From JBHENW01 sp046261875 (lineage in GTDB: Bacteria > Acidobacteriota > Thermoanaerobaculia > UBA5066 > Gp7-AA6): a stretch of 47,122 nt of DNA. The DNA lies in NCBI GenBank assembly GCA_046261875.1, contig JBHENW010000154.1, forward strand, positions 1-47,122, in the 5' to 3' direction. The notes below the pieces were generated by a model. The model did not search any database, was not told the origin of the DNA, and saw nothing but the letters and a program-made list of their open reading frames with translations. Numbering within the stretch: the stretch's first letter is position 1; each line of letters starts with the position of its first letter. The position numbers were made by a program, and so were the translations under genes. Positions 32,766-41,802 of the stretch are shown piece after piece.

Positions 32766-35700
32766 GGCCGGAGTGGGAAAAGGGGCTGCGCGGCCGCCTT
32801 TACGTGCTCGGCCGCCGGATCGTTCCGCTCTCGTGGCGGCGGGCGCTCCGGCGGCGTTTCGCGCCGGAAAAGCTCCTGGGTATCCGCAAGCCGGCCATCG
32901 ACGTCCCCACCTACGCCTTCGACCCGAACGAGGTTCCGCCCGGAAGGCCGGACGTCCTCCTGCTGCCGGTCGTCGCGTGGTCCTACCGACGCCAGCGTCC
33001 CCAGCAGCTCGCGGAAGCGCTCGCCCGCCGCGGCAAGAGGGTCTTCTACGGCGCCCTGGCGGGTCCGGACGAGCCCCGGGAAGACACCCCCGTGGCGCCG
33101 GGGGTCACGCTCCTGCCGATCGGCGGCGTGCGGCGCGAAGATCCCGCGGACCGACCGCTCGGTGGCAAAGCGCTCGAGGAAGCGTTCGCATCGCTGGCGG
33201 CCGCCCGGGACCGATACGGTCTCCTCGAGGCCGTCGCTCTGCTCCAGTCCCCCTTCTGGGCGCCGCTCGCCCGGCTGCTGCGCGACCGTTTTGGGTGGAA
33301 GACCGTCTATGACTGTCTCGACGAGCACGCCGGGTTCGCCACGAACCGTCCGGCCGTCGTGACGGCGGCGGAACGTGAGCTCGTCGCCGCGGCCGACCTG
33401 GTCCTGGCGACGTCGGAAGTGCTGCGCGAGCGGCTCGGCCAGGCCCGCGAGGAGGTGCGGCTCCTCCCCAACGCCTGCGACTACGAACTCTTCGCCGGCC
33501 TCCCCGATCCGAGCCCCTCCGTCGCGCACCTGTCGGTCGGCTACGTCGGCACCGTCGCGGAGTGGTTCGACGCGGAGCTCTTTTCCGCGCTCGTCCGCGG
33601 CCGCCCCGGCTGGCGATTCCACGTCGTCGGAGGCTACGAAGGGGACCGGCCTCCTGAGCTCCTGGAAGCGCAAAACGTCGAGCTTCACGGAGAGGTTCCA
33701 CACCGCGACCTCCCCTCTCTGCGCGCCCGGTTCGACGTGGAGATCATTCCCTTCCGCCTGACCGCGCTGACCCATGCGGTGGATCCCGTGAAGCTGTACG
33801 AGGCGGCGGCGGCCGGCCGCCCGGTCGTCGCCACCAGGATGCGCGCCCTCCAGCCCCTGGCGGACCGCGGCCTCGCGCGCCTGGCGGACGGCGCGGAGGA
33901 CTTCGGGCGCGCGATCGAAGCCGCGGCGGTGGAAGCGTCCGGGAGGGCCGGGGCTCTCCGTGCCTTCGCGCGCGAGAACACGTGGGACGCGCGTTCGGAG
34001 GCCCTCGCCGGGTGGCTCGAGGCCCTCTATCCCCTCGTGTCGGTCATCGTCGTCACCCGCGACGGCCTCCATTGGATGCGCCTCTGCCTCGAATCGCTGG
34101 ACCGCCGCACCGACTGGCCGCGCTGGGAGCTGGTCGTCGTGGACAACGGCTCGACCGACGGCACGCGCGAGTGGCTCGCGGAGGAAGCGAAGCGGCGGGG
34201 TCCGTCGCTCCGGGTCGTGGCTTTCGAGGAGAACCGCGGGTTCGCTCCCGCCGTCAACGCGGGGATCGCGGCCTCGCGCGGCGAGCTCCTCTGTCTCCTC
34301 AACAACGACACGGTCTTGACGCGCGGCTGGCTCTCGAGCCTCGTGCGTCACCTCGAGGCCGACCCCGGCCTCGGCATGGTGAGCGCCTCGACCAACGAGA
34401 TCGCCAACGAGGCGAAAGTCGACGTGGGATACGGCTCCCTCGAAGGCCTCGAGAGCTGGGCGCGGCGTTACACGTCGGCCCGGGCGGGGCTCGCCGAGCC
34501 GATGGAGATGCTCGCGATGTTCTGCGTGCTGATCCGCCGGGCGACCTTCGAGGCCGTCGGGCCGCTCGACGAGCGCTTCACCGTGGGGATGTTCGAGGAT
34601 GACGACTACTCGCGCCGGCTGCGGGCCGCAGGCCAGCGGCTGGCCGTCGCGAGGGACTCCTTCGTTCACCACTTCGGACGCGGGACATTCCGGGCGCTGC
34701 CGGAGGAGGAGTACCTGCGGATTCATCGGGAGAACCGCGCGCGGTACGAGAGCAAGTGGGCGGCGCCTCCGCGCGCGCGCCGGCAGACCGCTTCGGTGGC
34801 CGAGATCGCGGAGGAGGCGGGCCGCCTCGGCGGGGCGATCGTCTTTCCTCCTTCGATCGGCTGGGACATCACGCTCGTCCAGCGGCCCCACCACCTGGCG
34901 CGCGCGTTTGCCCGGGCCGGGTGGCCCGTCGTCTTCCAGCTCGGCGAGGACCGCCCGCGGGGGCCCGACGGCGCCGCTCAGGTCGTCGAAGACCGGCTCT
35001 ATCTTCACGGCGGGAACCTGGAGAGCGTCCGCGGGATCCCCGGCCGGATCCTCTGGTGCTTCACCTACAACGTTCCGCCTCCGGACGCGCTCGGCGGGGC
35101 GTCCCTCGTGTACGACGTGATCGACCACCCCGACGTCTTTCCCTACCCGCGCGCGACGCTCCAGCGCAACCATGCCCGCGGCCTCCGAGAGGCGCGGGCG
35201 GTTTTCGCCGTCTCGCGGCCTCTCCTCGAGGAGGCGCGCGAGACTCGGCCGGATGCGGCCTACCTTCCCAACGGCGTCGATTGGGCGCGTTTCGCGGCGC
35301 CCCCCGATCCGGCATCCATCCCGGAGCGCCTCGCGTCCTCGCGGGCTCGCGGCCGGCCGGTCGCCGGCTTCGTCGGCGCCCTGGCCCGCTGGGTCGACGC
35401 GGACCTGATTACGCAGCTCGCCGCCGCGCGTCCCGACTGGGACTTCGCGCTCGTGGGCGAGCCGCTGGACGACTCCTTCGCCCGGCTCGAGGCCTCGCGC
35501 TTTTCCAACGTGCTGTGGCTCGGGCCGCGGCCGTATTCCGCGATCCCGTCGATCCTCTCGGCGTTCGACGCCGCGCTCATCCCTTTCCGCACCGGGCCGG
35601 AGGGCGCGAACGCCTCGCCGATCAAGCTCTACGAGTACCTCGCGGCGGGCATCCCCGTCGTCGCGACGCCGATCCCCGAGTGCGCGGCGATCCCGGAGGT

Positions 35701-35908
35701 TTCCATCGGGCGCGACGCGCGGGCATTCTCCGACCTGCTCGAGAGGGCGCGCGCGGCGAGACGCTCGCCGGACTACGGCGCCCGGGCGCGGGCGCGCGCC
35801 AAAGAGAATGACTGGTCACATCGCGCGCGGGCGGCGCTCGCCGCGCTCGGCCTCGCCTCGGAGGACGAAATGCGGGCTACAATCCCAGCCGAGGGAAAGC
35901 CCGCTTGA
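32762..35908 (+). CDS. Three-domain glycosyltransferase fusion (GT-B / GT2 / GT-B)
   Basis: This protein of 1048 residues contains three glycosyltransferase units. GTG 32762, overlapping the previous stop as GTGA, sets the start although the frame is open upstream. Residues about 50-420 are a GT-B enzyme of the TuaH-like kind (KTVYDCLDEHAGFATNRP, RLLPNACDYELFAGL). Residues about 420-670 are a classical GT2 (LVSVIVVTRDGLHWMRLCLE, VVVDNGSTDGTREWL, LLNNDTVLTRGWL). Residues about 690-1040 are a second TuaH-like GT-B (LVYDVIDHPDVFPYP, YLPNGVDWARFAAP, KLYEYLAAGIPVVATPI). Such a chain could add several sugars of a repeat unit. Alternatively one unit may be structural. The boundaries are approximate. 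Confidence 0.9.
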   Translation: MRPEWEKGLRGRLYVLGRRIVPLSWRRALRRRFAPEKLLGIRKPAIDVPTYAFDPNEVPPGRPDVLLLPVVAWSYRRQRPQQLAEALARRGKRVFYGALAGPDEPREDTPVAPGVTLLPIGGVRREDPADRPLGGKALEEAFASLAAARDRYGLLEAVALLQSPFWAPLARLLRDRFGWKTVYDCLDEHAGFATNRPAVVTAAERELVAAADLVLATSEVLRERLGQAREEVRLLPNACDYELFAGLPDPSPSVAHLSVGYVGTVAEWFDAELFSALVRGRPGWRFHVVGGYEGDRPPELLEAQNVELHGEVPHRDLPSLRARFDVEIIPFRLTALTHAVDPVKLYEAAAAGRPVVATRMRALQPLADRGLARLADGAEDFGRAIEAAAVEASGRAGALRAFARENTWDARSEALAGWLEALYPLVSVIVVTRDGLHWMRLCLESLDRRTDWPRWELVVVDNGSTDGTREWLAEEAKRRGPSLRVVAFEENRGFAPAVNAGIAASRGELLCLLNNDTVLTRGWLSSLVRHLEADPGLGMVSASTNEIANEAKVDVGYGSLEGLESWARRYTSARAGLAEPMEMLAMFCVLIRRATFEAVGPLDERFTVGMFEDDDYSRRLRAAGQRLAVARDSFVHHFGRGTFRALPEEEYLRIHRENRARYESKWAAPPRARRQTASVAEIAEEAGRLGGAIVFPPSIGWDITLVQRPHHLARAFARAGWPVVFQLGEDRPRGPDGAAQVVEDRLYLHGGNLESVRGIPGRILWCFTYNVPPPDALGGASLVYDVIDHPDVFPYPRATLQRNHARGLREARAVFAVSRPLLEEARETRPDAAYLPNGVDWARFAAPPDPASIPERLASSRARGRPVAGFVGALARWVDADLITQLAAARPDWDFALVGEPLDDSFARLEASRFSNVLWLGPRPYSAIPSILSAFDAALIPFRTGPEGANASPIKLYEYLAAGIPVVATPIPECAAIPEVSIGRDARAFSDLLERARAARRSPDYGARARARAKENDWSHRARAALAALGLASEDEMRATIPAEGKPA

Positions 35909-36753
35909 GTTCCACCGCCGTCACGGCGCGAGCTCCCGATGTCCCCGTCTACGATTCGGCTCGCCGGGGATCTCCCGTCATCGAGGAAGCCCGCGCGCTC
36001 TGGAGGTACCGGAGCCTCGTCTACGAGCTCGTCATCCGGGACATCAAGGTCCGGTACAAGCGCTCCGTGCTCGGCATCCTCTGGACCATGCTGGCGCCGC
36101 TGCTCAACATGGTGGCGCTCACGCTCGTCTTCTCCGCCCTGTTGCGGCAGCAGATCCAGAACTATCCCGTCTATTTCCTGACCGGCGCGATCCTCTGGAC
36201 TTTCTTCTCTCAGACCACGGCGTCGGCCGCCTCGCAGACACAGGACTCCAACGAGCTGGCGAAGCGGATCTACGTCCCCCGGTCGGTGTTCGTGGCCGCC
36301 GCCGTCGGGGGCGGCCTCGTCAACCTGCTGCTCTCCATGATTCCCCTGCTGGCCATCCTGATCGCCACCGGTTTTCCCGTCCATCCGACCTGGGCTTTCC
36401 TGCCGGTGTCGATCCTGATCGTGCTCCTCTTTTCCGCCGGGATCGCGTTCCTGCTCTTCACGCTCGCCTCGCGCTTCACCGACGTGCGCGAGATGTACGG
36501 CGTCCTCGTCCAGACCTGGTTCTTCCTGACGCCGATCGTGTATCACGCCTCGATCGTGCCCCCCCAGTACCGGCTGGCGCTCTGGATCAACCCGATGCAC
36601 CACCTCGTGCAGACCTTCCGGAAACCGATCTACGACGGCGTGATCCCCTCGGCCGGTCTCCTGGCGGGGTCCTTCCTGCTCGCGTTGACCGTCTTCGTGA
36701 CCGGATGGGTCTATTTCTGCCACCGCGCCGAGAAGTTCGGGTATCGGACGTGA
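35905..36753 (+). CDS. wzm: Polysaccharide ABC exporter permease (Wzm-type)
   Basis: This ABC-2 family permease has 282 residues and six predicted membrane segments (for example LGILWTMLAPLLNMVALTLV, YFLTGAILWTFFSQTT, LLLSMIPLLAILIATG, FFLTPIVYHASIVPP). The N-terminal amphipathic part with ELVIRDIKVRYKRSVLG is the usual Wzm/KpsM cytoplasmic gate region. It forms the membrane channel that moves a lipid-linked glycan from the cytoplasm to the periplasm, together with the ATPase encoded next. The start is TTG 35905, overlapping the previous stop as TTGA. Its stop overlaps the ATPase start (GTGA). Confidence 0.93.
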   Translation: MSSTAVTARAPDVPVYDSARRGSPVIEEARALWRYRSLVYELVIRDIKVRYKRSVLGILWTMLAPLLNMVALTLVFSALLRQQIQNYPVYFLTGAILWTFFSQTTASAASQTQDSNELAKRIYVPRSVFVAAAVGGGLVNLLLSMIPLLAILIATGFPVHPTWAFLPVSILIVLLFSAGIAFLLFTLASRFTDVREMYGVLVQTWFFLTPIVYHASIVPPQYRLALWINPMHHLVQTFRKPIYDGVIPSAGLLAGSFLLALTVFVTGWVYFCHRAEKFGYRT

Positions 36754-37520
36754 CCTCCGCCGTCCGCCTGGAAAACGTCTCGGTCCGATACCGCATCCCG
36801 CGGGAGCGCATCGCCTCGATCAAGGAGTACGCGATCCGCCGGCTCAAGCGCCGGTTCCTCTTCGACGAGTTCGAGGCCCTCCGCGACTTCTCGCTCGAAA
36901 TCCAGTCCGGGGAGACCGTCGGCGTGATCGGTCGCAACGGCGCGGGCAAGACGACCCTCTTCCGCCTCATCGCCCGGGTGCTCCCCCCGACGTCGGGGCG
37001 CGTCGTCGTCGCGGGACGGGTCGCTCCGCTGCTCGAGCTGGGTCTGGGACTGCACGGCGAGCTGACGGGCCGGGAGAACGTCCTCCTCCAGGGGACGCTC
37101 CTCGGTTTCACGCGCGCCGAGATGAAGCGGCGGATGAACCGCATCATCGCGTGGGCGGAGCTGGAGGAGTTCATCGACGCTCCGATGCGCACGTACTCCT
37201 CCGGCATGGCGGCCCGCCTCGCTTTCTCCATCGCGTCGGACGTGGATCCGGACATTCTGCTCGTCGACGAGGCGCTCTCCGTCGGGGACGAGCGCTTCCA
37301 GATGAAGTGCCGCGAGCGCATGGAATCCTTCCGGCGGGCGGGGAAGACCGTGCTCCTGGTCTCGCACGCGCTCGATCAGGTGCGCGAGAACTGCCGCCGG
37401 GCGGTGTGGATACACGAGGGACGGATCGTCCGCGACGGAGAGGCCGGCGCCATCGTGCAGGCGTACCACGAATGGTCGGTGGGGGGGTCGGCGCTCCCCC
37501 CGGCGGCGGTGGCCTCATGA
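36750..37520 (+). CDS. wzt: Polysaccharide ABC exporter ATPase (short Wzt-type)
   Basis: This is the ATPase partner of the permease, 256 residues. Walker A GRNGAGKT is at 61-68, the signature region is YSSGMAARLAFSIA, and Walker B is ILLVDEALSVGD with the H-loop LLVSHAL. The N-terminal EYAIRRLKRR insert before the Walker A strand is typical of the Wzt/TagH/KpsT group. It ends right after the nucleotide-binding domain, so the C-terminal carbohydrate-binding (Wzt_C) domain of O9a-like exporters is absent. GTG 36750 is fixed by the GTGA overlap; the frame is open far upstream but that part is antisense to nothing useful and overlaps the permease. Confidence 0.93.
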   Translation: MTSAVRLENVSVRYRIPRERIASIKEYAIRRLKRRFLFDEFEALRDFSLEIQSGETVGVIGRNGAGKTTLFRLIARVLPPTSGRVVVAGRVAPLLELGLGLHGELTGRENVLLQGTLLGFTRAEMKRRMNRIIAWAELEEFIDAPMRTYSSGMAARLAFSIASDVDPDILLVDEALSVGDERFQMKCRERMESFRRAGKTVLLVSHALDQVRENCRRAVWIHEGRIVRDGEAGAIVQAYHEWSVGGSALPPAAVAS

Positions 37521-38524
37521 TCGACGGCTTCCGCGTCGCCGTCGTCGTCCCGGCGTATCGGGTGGAGAAACAGATCGGCGGCGTCCTCGCGCGCATGCCG
37601 GGGCTCGTGGACGCCGTGTTCGTCGTGGACGACGCTTCCCCCGACCGGGGCGCCGACGCCGCGGCCGCGTCGGGGGACCCGCGCGTGCGCGTGATCCGGC
37701 ATTCGAGGAACCGCGGGGTCGGCGGCGCGATGGCCACCGGCATGCGCGCCGCCCTGGAAGCGGCCGCGGACGTGATCGTCAAGTGCGACGGCGATGGACA
37801 GATGGACCCCCGGGACATCGAGGAGCTCATCCGCCCCCTGCTCGAGGGCCGCGCGGATTACGCGAAGGGCTGCCGGTTCCATCACGGTTCCGAGCTCGAC
37901 GCCATGCCGCTCGTCCGGCGCGGCGGGAACTTCGGGCTGACCTTCCTCATGAAGCTCGCCTCCGGTTACTGGCACGTGCTGGACCCGCAGAACGGCTTCG
38001 TCGCGATCCGGTCGGAGACGCTGCGCCGGCTGCCGATCGAGCGCCTCGCCCGGACGTACTTCTTCGAGAACGACATGCTCATCCGGCTGAACTCGCTGGA
38101 AGCGCGCGTCGCCGACGTGCCCTTCCCGAGCCGTTACGCCGACGAGCCGACGTCGCTGAAGCCCGGACGGATCCTGCTGGAGTTCCCCGCGCGGCTGCTC
38201 GCGGGCTTCGTCCGGCGCGTGTTCTGGCGCTACGTCTTCTACGACGTTTCCCCCGTCGCCGTCTTCTTCCTCTTCGGCGCGATGCTGTTCCTCTTCGGCA
38301 CGGTCTTCGGGGCGTACCACTGGATCGTCAACGCCATCCAGCAGCGCCCGACGCCGACCGGCACCGTCATCGTCGCCGCGGTTCCCTTCATCCTGGGCTT
38401 CCAGCTCCTCCTGCAGGCCATCGTCCTGGACATCCAGAACTCGCCGCGAGCGGCGTCCGAGCCCGGAGCCGGCGCCCGGCCGTCGAGCCTGCGCGCGGCC
38501 GCCCGCGCCTCCTCCCGAGATTGA
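37517..38524 (+). CDS. Family 2 glycosyltransferase with two C-terminal membrane helices (DPM1/GtrB-like)
   Basis: This 335-residue enzyme probably transfers sugar to a polyprenyl phosphate. The GT2 core has VAVVVPAYRVEKQIGGVLAR, VFVVDDASPDRGADAA and the metal-binding CDGDGQMDPRDIEELI, then LDPQNGFVAIRSETLRRLP. Two membrane segments close the protein (SPVAVFFLFGAMLFLFGTVF, TVIVAAVPFILGFQLLLQAI), the GtrB arrangement. A Pro/Ala-rich tail follows. ATG 37517 overlaps the ATPase stop, and its stop overlaps the next gene (TTGA). It may load the lipid carrier for sugars added later in the pathway. Confidence 0.9.
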   Translation: MIDGFRVAVVVPAYRVEKQIGGVLARMPGLVDAVFVVDDASPDRGADAAAASGDPRVRVIRHSRNRGVGGAMATGMRAALEAAADVIVKCDGDGQMDPRDIEELIRPLLEGRADYAKGCRFHHGSELDAMPLVRRGGNFGLTFLMKLASGYWHVLDPQNGFVAIRSETLRRLPIERLARTYFFENDMLIRLNSLEARVADVPFPSRYADEPTSLKPGRILLEFPARLLAGFVRRVFWRYVFYDVSPVAVFFLFGAMLFLFGTVFGAYHWIVNAIQQRPTPTGTVIVAAVPFILGFQLLLQAIVLDIQNSPRAASEPGAGARPSSLRAAARASSRD

Positions 38525-39402
38525 GCGGCGCAGGGCGCTGCAGCGCCTGCGCTTCGGGGTCCCTCGGCGAGCGGAGGCGGCTTCGCCGCGGGGGCCGGCT
38601 CCTGCGCTGCGATCGCTGCGCGCATTTCGAGCTCGCCGGCTGGCCGGTGCGGCCCGACGCCGACGAGTACGCGGGCGTGGATCCCGAAGCCTACCGGCGC
38701 TCCATGTGGCCCGAACGGGAGAGCGCGGCGATCGCCCTCGTCGGCGACCTCCTCCGGGCGGGGGCGAGCGGTCCGCTGCTCGACGTGGGTTGCTCGTTCG
38801 GATGGCTGCTGCGCGTCGCCTCTCGCGCCGGCTTCGATGCGCATGGAATCGACCCTTCCGAATCGGCGGTCGCGGCGGCCCGGGCGGCGGGCCTCTCGGT
38901 CCGCGGCGGGCTCTTTCCGCACGAGGACTTCGGCCGGCGCGACTGGGGCGTCATCACGTTCATGGACGTCATCGAGCACCTGCCGGAGCTCGACGCGACG
39001 CTCGCGGCGGCGGTCTCCCGGCTGCGTCCCGGCGGTCTCCTCGCCGTCCAGGTCCCGGTCTCCACGGGCGCGGTTTTCGCCGCCGCGCGAACCGTCGAGG
39101 CGATGACCGGCGGCGCCGTGGACGGGCCGCTGCGGCGCATGCTCCAGACGGACTTTCCCTACCCTCACCTCCACTATTTCAGCCGCCGTTCGCTCGAAAC
39201 ACTCCTCGGGCGCCTGGGTCTGACGACCGTCCTCGCCTCGGAGGGCCCGATCGCAACGGGCCACATGGTGGACCGGGTCTCCTGGAGGGCGCGGCCGACC
39301 CTCGGTCACCGGCTGCAGGCCGCCGGACTGTGGCTGGCCGTGGCCGGCGGCCGCGCCGTCGGCCGCAACGATCTCCTTCGGCTCGTCGCGCGCCGGCCCT
39401 AG
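38521..39402 (+). CDS. Class I SAM-dependent methyltransferase with N-terminal zinc-ribbon-like motif
   Basis: This 293-residue methyltransferase starts at TTG 38521, coupled to the previous stop (TTGA). An N-terminal CxxC pair (RCSACASG and LRCDRCAHF) resembles the small zinc ribbons found in polysaccharide-cluster methyltransferases. The SAM site is LLDVGCSFGWLLRVA (motif I), with GIDPSESAV (acidic loop), ITFMDVIEHLPELDATL and LRPGGLLAVQVPV. The C-terminal part has FPYPHLHYFSRRSLETLLGR, typical of the Methyltransf_23 group. It is the last gene of the eight-gene chain. A plausible role is O-methylation of a glycan. The acceptor is unknown. Confidence 0.88.
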   Translation: MSGAGRCSACASGSLGERRRLRRGGRLLRCDRCAHFELAGWPVRPDADEYAGVDPEAYRRSMWPERESAAIALVGDLLRAGASGPLLDVGCSFGWLLRVASRAGFDAHGIDPSESAVAAARAAGLSVRGGLFPHEDFGRRDWGVITFMDVIEHLPELDATLAAAVSRLRPGGLLAVQVPVSTGAVFAAARTVEAMTGGAVDGPLRRMLQTDFPYPHLHYFSRRSLETLLGRLGLTTVLASEGPIATGHMVDRVSWRARPTLGHRLQAAGLWLAVAGGRAVGRNDLLRLVARRP

Positions 39403-39416
39403 GCCGGAGCTGCCGC

Positions 39417-39445
39417 TTCGGGACGCGGTCCGCGGCGGATATAAG
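39417..39445 (+). promoter_or_regulatory. Weak candidate promoter before the second glycan gene chain
   Basis: TATAAG (39440-39445) is a 5 of 6 match to the -10 consensus and stands out in GC-rich DNA. The element 17 nt upstream, TTCGGG, is a poor -35. It lies in the 94-bp gap, the only break in the locus before the lipoprotein gene. Confidence 0.35.
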
Positions 39446-39496
39446 CTGTTCCGCTCACCGACAAACCGCGGCCAGGAGGAGGAGGGATGGAGGATC

Positions 39497-40909
39497 GTGG
39501 CAGCCGTCGATGAGCGCCGGTGGCCCGCCGGGGCGGTTTCCGCCGACCGGAAGGAGCTCCGCCCGCCGGCGGCGTGGGCGTCGCCCCCGTTCCCGGTCGC
39601 ATCCCTCCCCGAACCGCCCGATCTCCTGACGGAGCTCGGCTCCGCCCACGCGAACCTCGACCCCGCCCGCCTGCCGGCGACGACGCGCGCGGCGCTCCTC
39701 AAGCGTCTCTTTCTGAGGGTCCTCCGCGTCTACACCCGCGGCCAGGTGCTCTTCAACGAGTCGGCGCTACGGGTTCTCCACCTGCTCGACGCGTACCTGC
39801 GCCGGCTGGTGCCGCAGATGCAGGATTCCCTCGAAAAGCTGGAAGCGAGGGTCCGGCGGCTTTCCGAGCACAGCGCCGACAGGGCAGACCTCGCCGACCG
39901 CTTCTATGCGCACGAAGTGCGTATCGAGGACCTCGAGGGGGAAGTCGAGGACCTCCGCGACGCGCGGCGGCAGATGGAGAGCGGCATGGCGTCGTCGCAG
40001 AGTAACCTCCAGGCGTTCTCCGCCCGTCTGACGGGAGAGCTCTCGCGTCTGGAGCACGCCTTCGAACGACGCCAGCAAGACGGCGCGAAAGAAGCGCGAG
40101 AATCCGCCGAGGCGATCCGACGGCGGATCGACGAGCTGGCCGCCGCCCAGGCCTCCGGGTCGCAACGCCTGGCGGAGATGGCGATGGACCTCGCCCGGTT
40201 CGTCTCGGCCCGTCCGCCCGGCCAGACGGCCCCCGAGGAGATCTTCCCGCAGGGGGCCTACCTGGAATTCGAGAATCTCTTTCGCGGCACCCGCGAGACG
40301 GTTCTCGCCCGGCAGAGGGCCTACCTCCCCCTGCTCCGCGAGGCCGCCGCCCGCGTCGGCGACGGGGCGTCGTTCCTGGACGTCGGCTGCGGCCGCGGAG
40401 AGCTGCTCGAGCTCGCCCGGGAGGCCGGGCTGGAGATGACGGGGTGCGACACGGACGCCGAGATGGTCCGGGAGTGCCGCGCCCGCGGGCTGGCGGCGCA
40501 GCCGGGAGGATTCTGGCAGGTTCTCGCACGGACCGACGCCGACAGCCTGGGCGGGGTCACCGCGCTGCAGGTGATCGAGCACCTCACCTATCCCGACATC
40601 CGGGCGCTTCTGGAGATGGCGCATCGGGCGCTGAAGAGCGGAGGATGTATCCTCCTCGAGACGGTCAACCCGCTGAGCTGGTACGCGATGCGGTTCTTCT
40701 ACGCCGACCCGTCTCACCGTCAGCCGGTGCCGGACGCGACGTGCGAGTTCCTGGTGAAGACCGCGGGCTTCGTGGACGTGGAAACCCGGCTCCTCCACCC
40801 GGTCCCGGCGGAGGAGCTCGAGAGGGTGCTGGGAGAGGCCGCCCGCGGGCCGCTGGCGGAGTTCCTCTGCGGCGCCCAGGACTACGCCGTCATCGGAGTG
40901 AAGCCGTGA
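39497..40909 (+). CDS. Coiled-coil class I methyltransferase
   Basis: This 470-residue protein has a long N-terminal helical coiled coil and a C-terminal SAM methyltransferase. GTG 39497 is preceded by a run of GGAGG repeats; the ATG ten bases earlier runs into a stop after eight codons. Residues about 105-240 are heptad-rich (LEKLEARVRRLSEHSADR, RIEDLEGEVEDLRDARRQME, RRRIDELAAAQ). The methyltransferase has motif I FLDVGCGRGELLELA at about 293-307, TGCDTDAEMVRECRARGL, and LQVIEHLTYPDIRALL. The pairing recalls WbdD-type chain terminators, where a coiled coil measures chain length and the methyltransferase caps the chain, but here the coil is N-terminal and no kinase is fused. Confidence 0.88.
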   Translation: MAAVDERRWPAGAVSADRKELRPPAAWASPPFPVASLPEPPDLLTELGSAHANLDPARLPATTRAALLKRLFLRVLRVYTRGQVLFNESALRVLHLLDAYLRRLVPQMQDSLEKLEARVRRLSEHSADRADLADRFYAHEVRIEDLEGEVEDLRDARRQMESGMASSQSNLQAFSARLTGELSRLEHAFERRQQDGAKEARESAEAIRRRIDELAAAQASGSQRLAEMAMDLARFVSARPPGQTAPEEIFPQGAYLEFENLFRGTRETVLARQRAYLPLLREAAARVGDGASFLDVGCGRGELLELAREAGLEMTGCDTDAEMVRECRARGLAAQPGGFWQVLARTDADSLGGVTALQVIEHLTYPDIRALLEMAHRALKSGGCILLETVNPLSWYAMRFFYADPSHRQPVPDATCEFLVKTAGFVDVETRLLHPVPAEELERVLGEAARGPLAEFLCGAQDYAVIGVKP

Positions 40910-41802
40910 GCAGCGACCCCGTCTTCACGTCGGCCACGGAGACGCGCGAGAAGCTCCTCGAGCGCGTGCGACGCCGCTTGAGAAGGACGGGAGCGCCGGA
41001 GTCCGCGGCCGCCGCCGTCCCCGAGCCCCCCCTCGACCTGCAATCGGGAGAGGGCCTCCTCGAAGGGTGGTACGCCCCGGAACAGGTGGGCGGTATCTCC
41101 GTGCGGTGGACGCAACAGCGCTTCACGTTTCGAACGAAGGCCGACGATGCGACGCACCTGCTCGTCGAGGCGTGCCTCTTTCCCGAATCCGGACTCGAGG
41201 AGACTTTCGCGAGGCTCAAGACGGGCGACGACCTCGGGGCGCCCGTGCGCGTCCGGCAGGGATGGAACCGTCTCCTTTTCGCGCTTCCTGCGGCGAGGCC
41301 GCTTCCCACCTCCTTCGCGCTCGACGCCGGCGCCTCCTGGTGCCCGGCCGACTCCGGCCTCTCGGGAGACGATCGGGAGCTCGGACTGGCCGTGCGCCGC
41401 ATCGAGCTGGTCCGGCTGCCGGCGCTGCCGCGGTTCGCGGATCTGGTCCCGCCGGCCGTTCGCGCCGCTCTTCCTCCGCCGGTCCCTCCGAGAAGCGGTC
41501 CGCTCTTCCGGGCGGCGGCGAAGCTGCGCCGGATGCTTCTGGGATGGTCCCTGACGGAGACGCTGGAGCGAAACGCCGCGGAGGCGCAGACGCTTGCCTC
41601 CGAGCTCGATGGGTTGCGGGCTTTCTCGGCGCAACAGGCGCGGCTCCTCGACGAGGCGATGGCCACGATCACCGAGACGGTGCGGGCCCTCAGGGCAGAG
41701 GACGAACGCATCCGGAGGGAAGCGGCGGCGGCCTTGCGGGAATCCCGGGAGGAGCTCGCCCGCAAGATCCGGCACCTCGCCGACGCTCCGCCGCCGCGAT
41801 GA
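40906..41802 (+). CDS. Unknown protein: beta-sandwich-like module plus C-terminal coiled coil
   Basis: I do not recognise a named family. GTG 40906 overlaps the previous stop (GTGA), giving 298 residues with no signal peptide. Residues about 45-165 are beta-rich (GEGLLEGWYAPEQVGGISV, RQGWNRLLFALPA, LGLAVRRIELV). They share the pattern G-[FW]-Y, a nearby R-W-[ST], and a closing L-x-L/L-x-x-x-x-x-x-E-L strand with the C-terminus of the first glycosyltransferase of the locus. Residues about 215-295 are coiled coil (RNAAEAQTLASELDGLRAF, ALRAEDERIRREAAAALRES). Its position between two methyltransferases suggests a structural or glycan-binding partner for them. That is inference. Confidence 0.75.
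   Translation: MSSDPVFTSATETREKLLERVRRRLRRTGAPESAAAAVPEPPLDLQSGEGLLEGWYAPEQVGGISVRWTQQRFTFRTKADDATHLLVEACLFPESGLEETFARLKTGDDLGAPVRVRQGWNRLLFALPAARPLPTSFALDAGASWCPADSGLSGDDRELGLAVRRIELVRLPALPRFADLVPPAVRAALPPPVPPRSGPLFRAAAKLRRMLLGWSLTETLERNAAEAQTLASELDGLRAFSAQQARLLDEAMATITETVRALRAEDERIRREAAAALRESREELARKIRHLADAPPPR

Noticed and set aside
32687..35173. Minus-strand open frame of 828 codons
   Set aside because: Antisense to the triple glycosyltransferase, no signal or motif; the plus strand has clear glycosyltransferase signatures and 4-nt overlaps.
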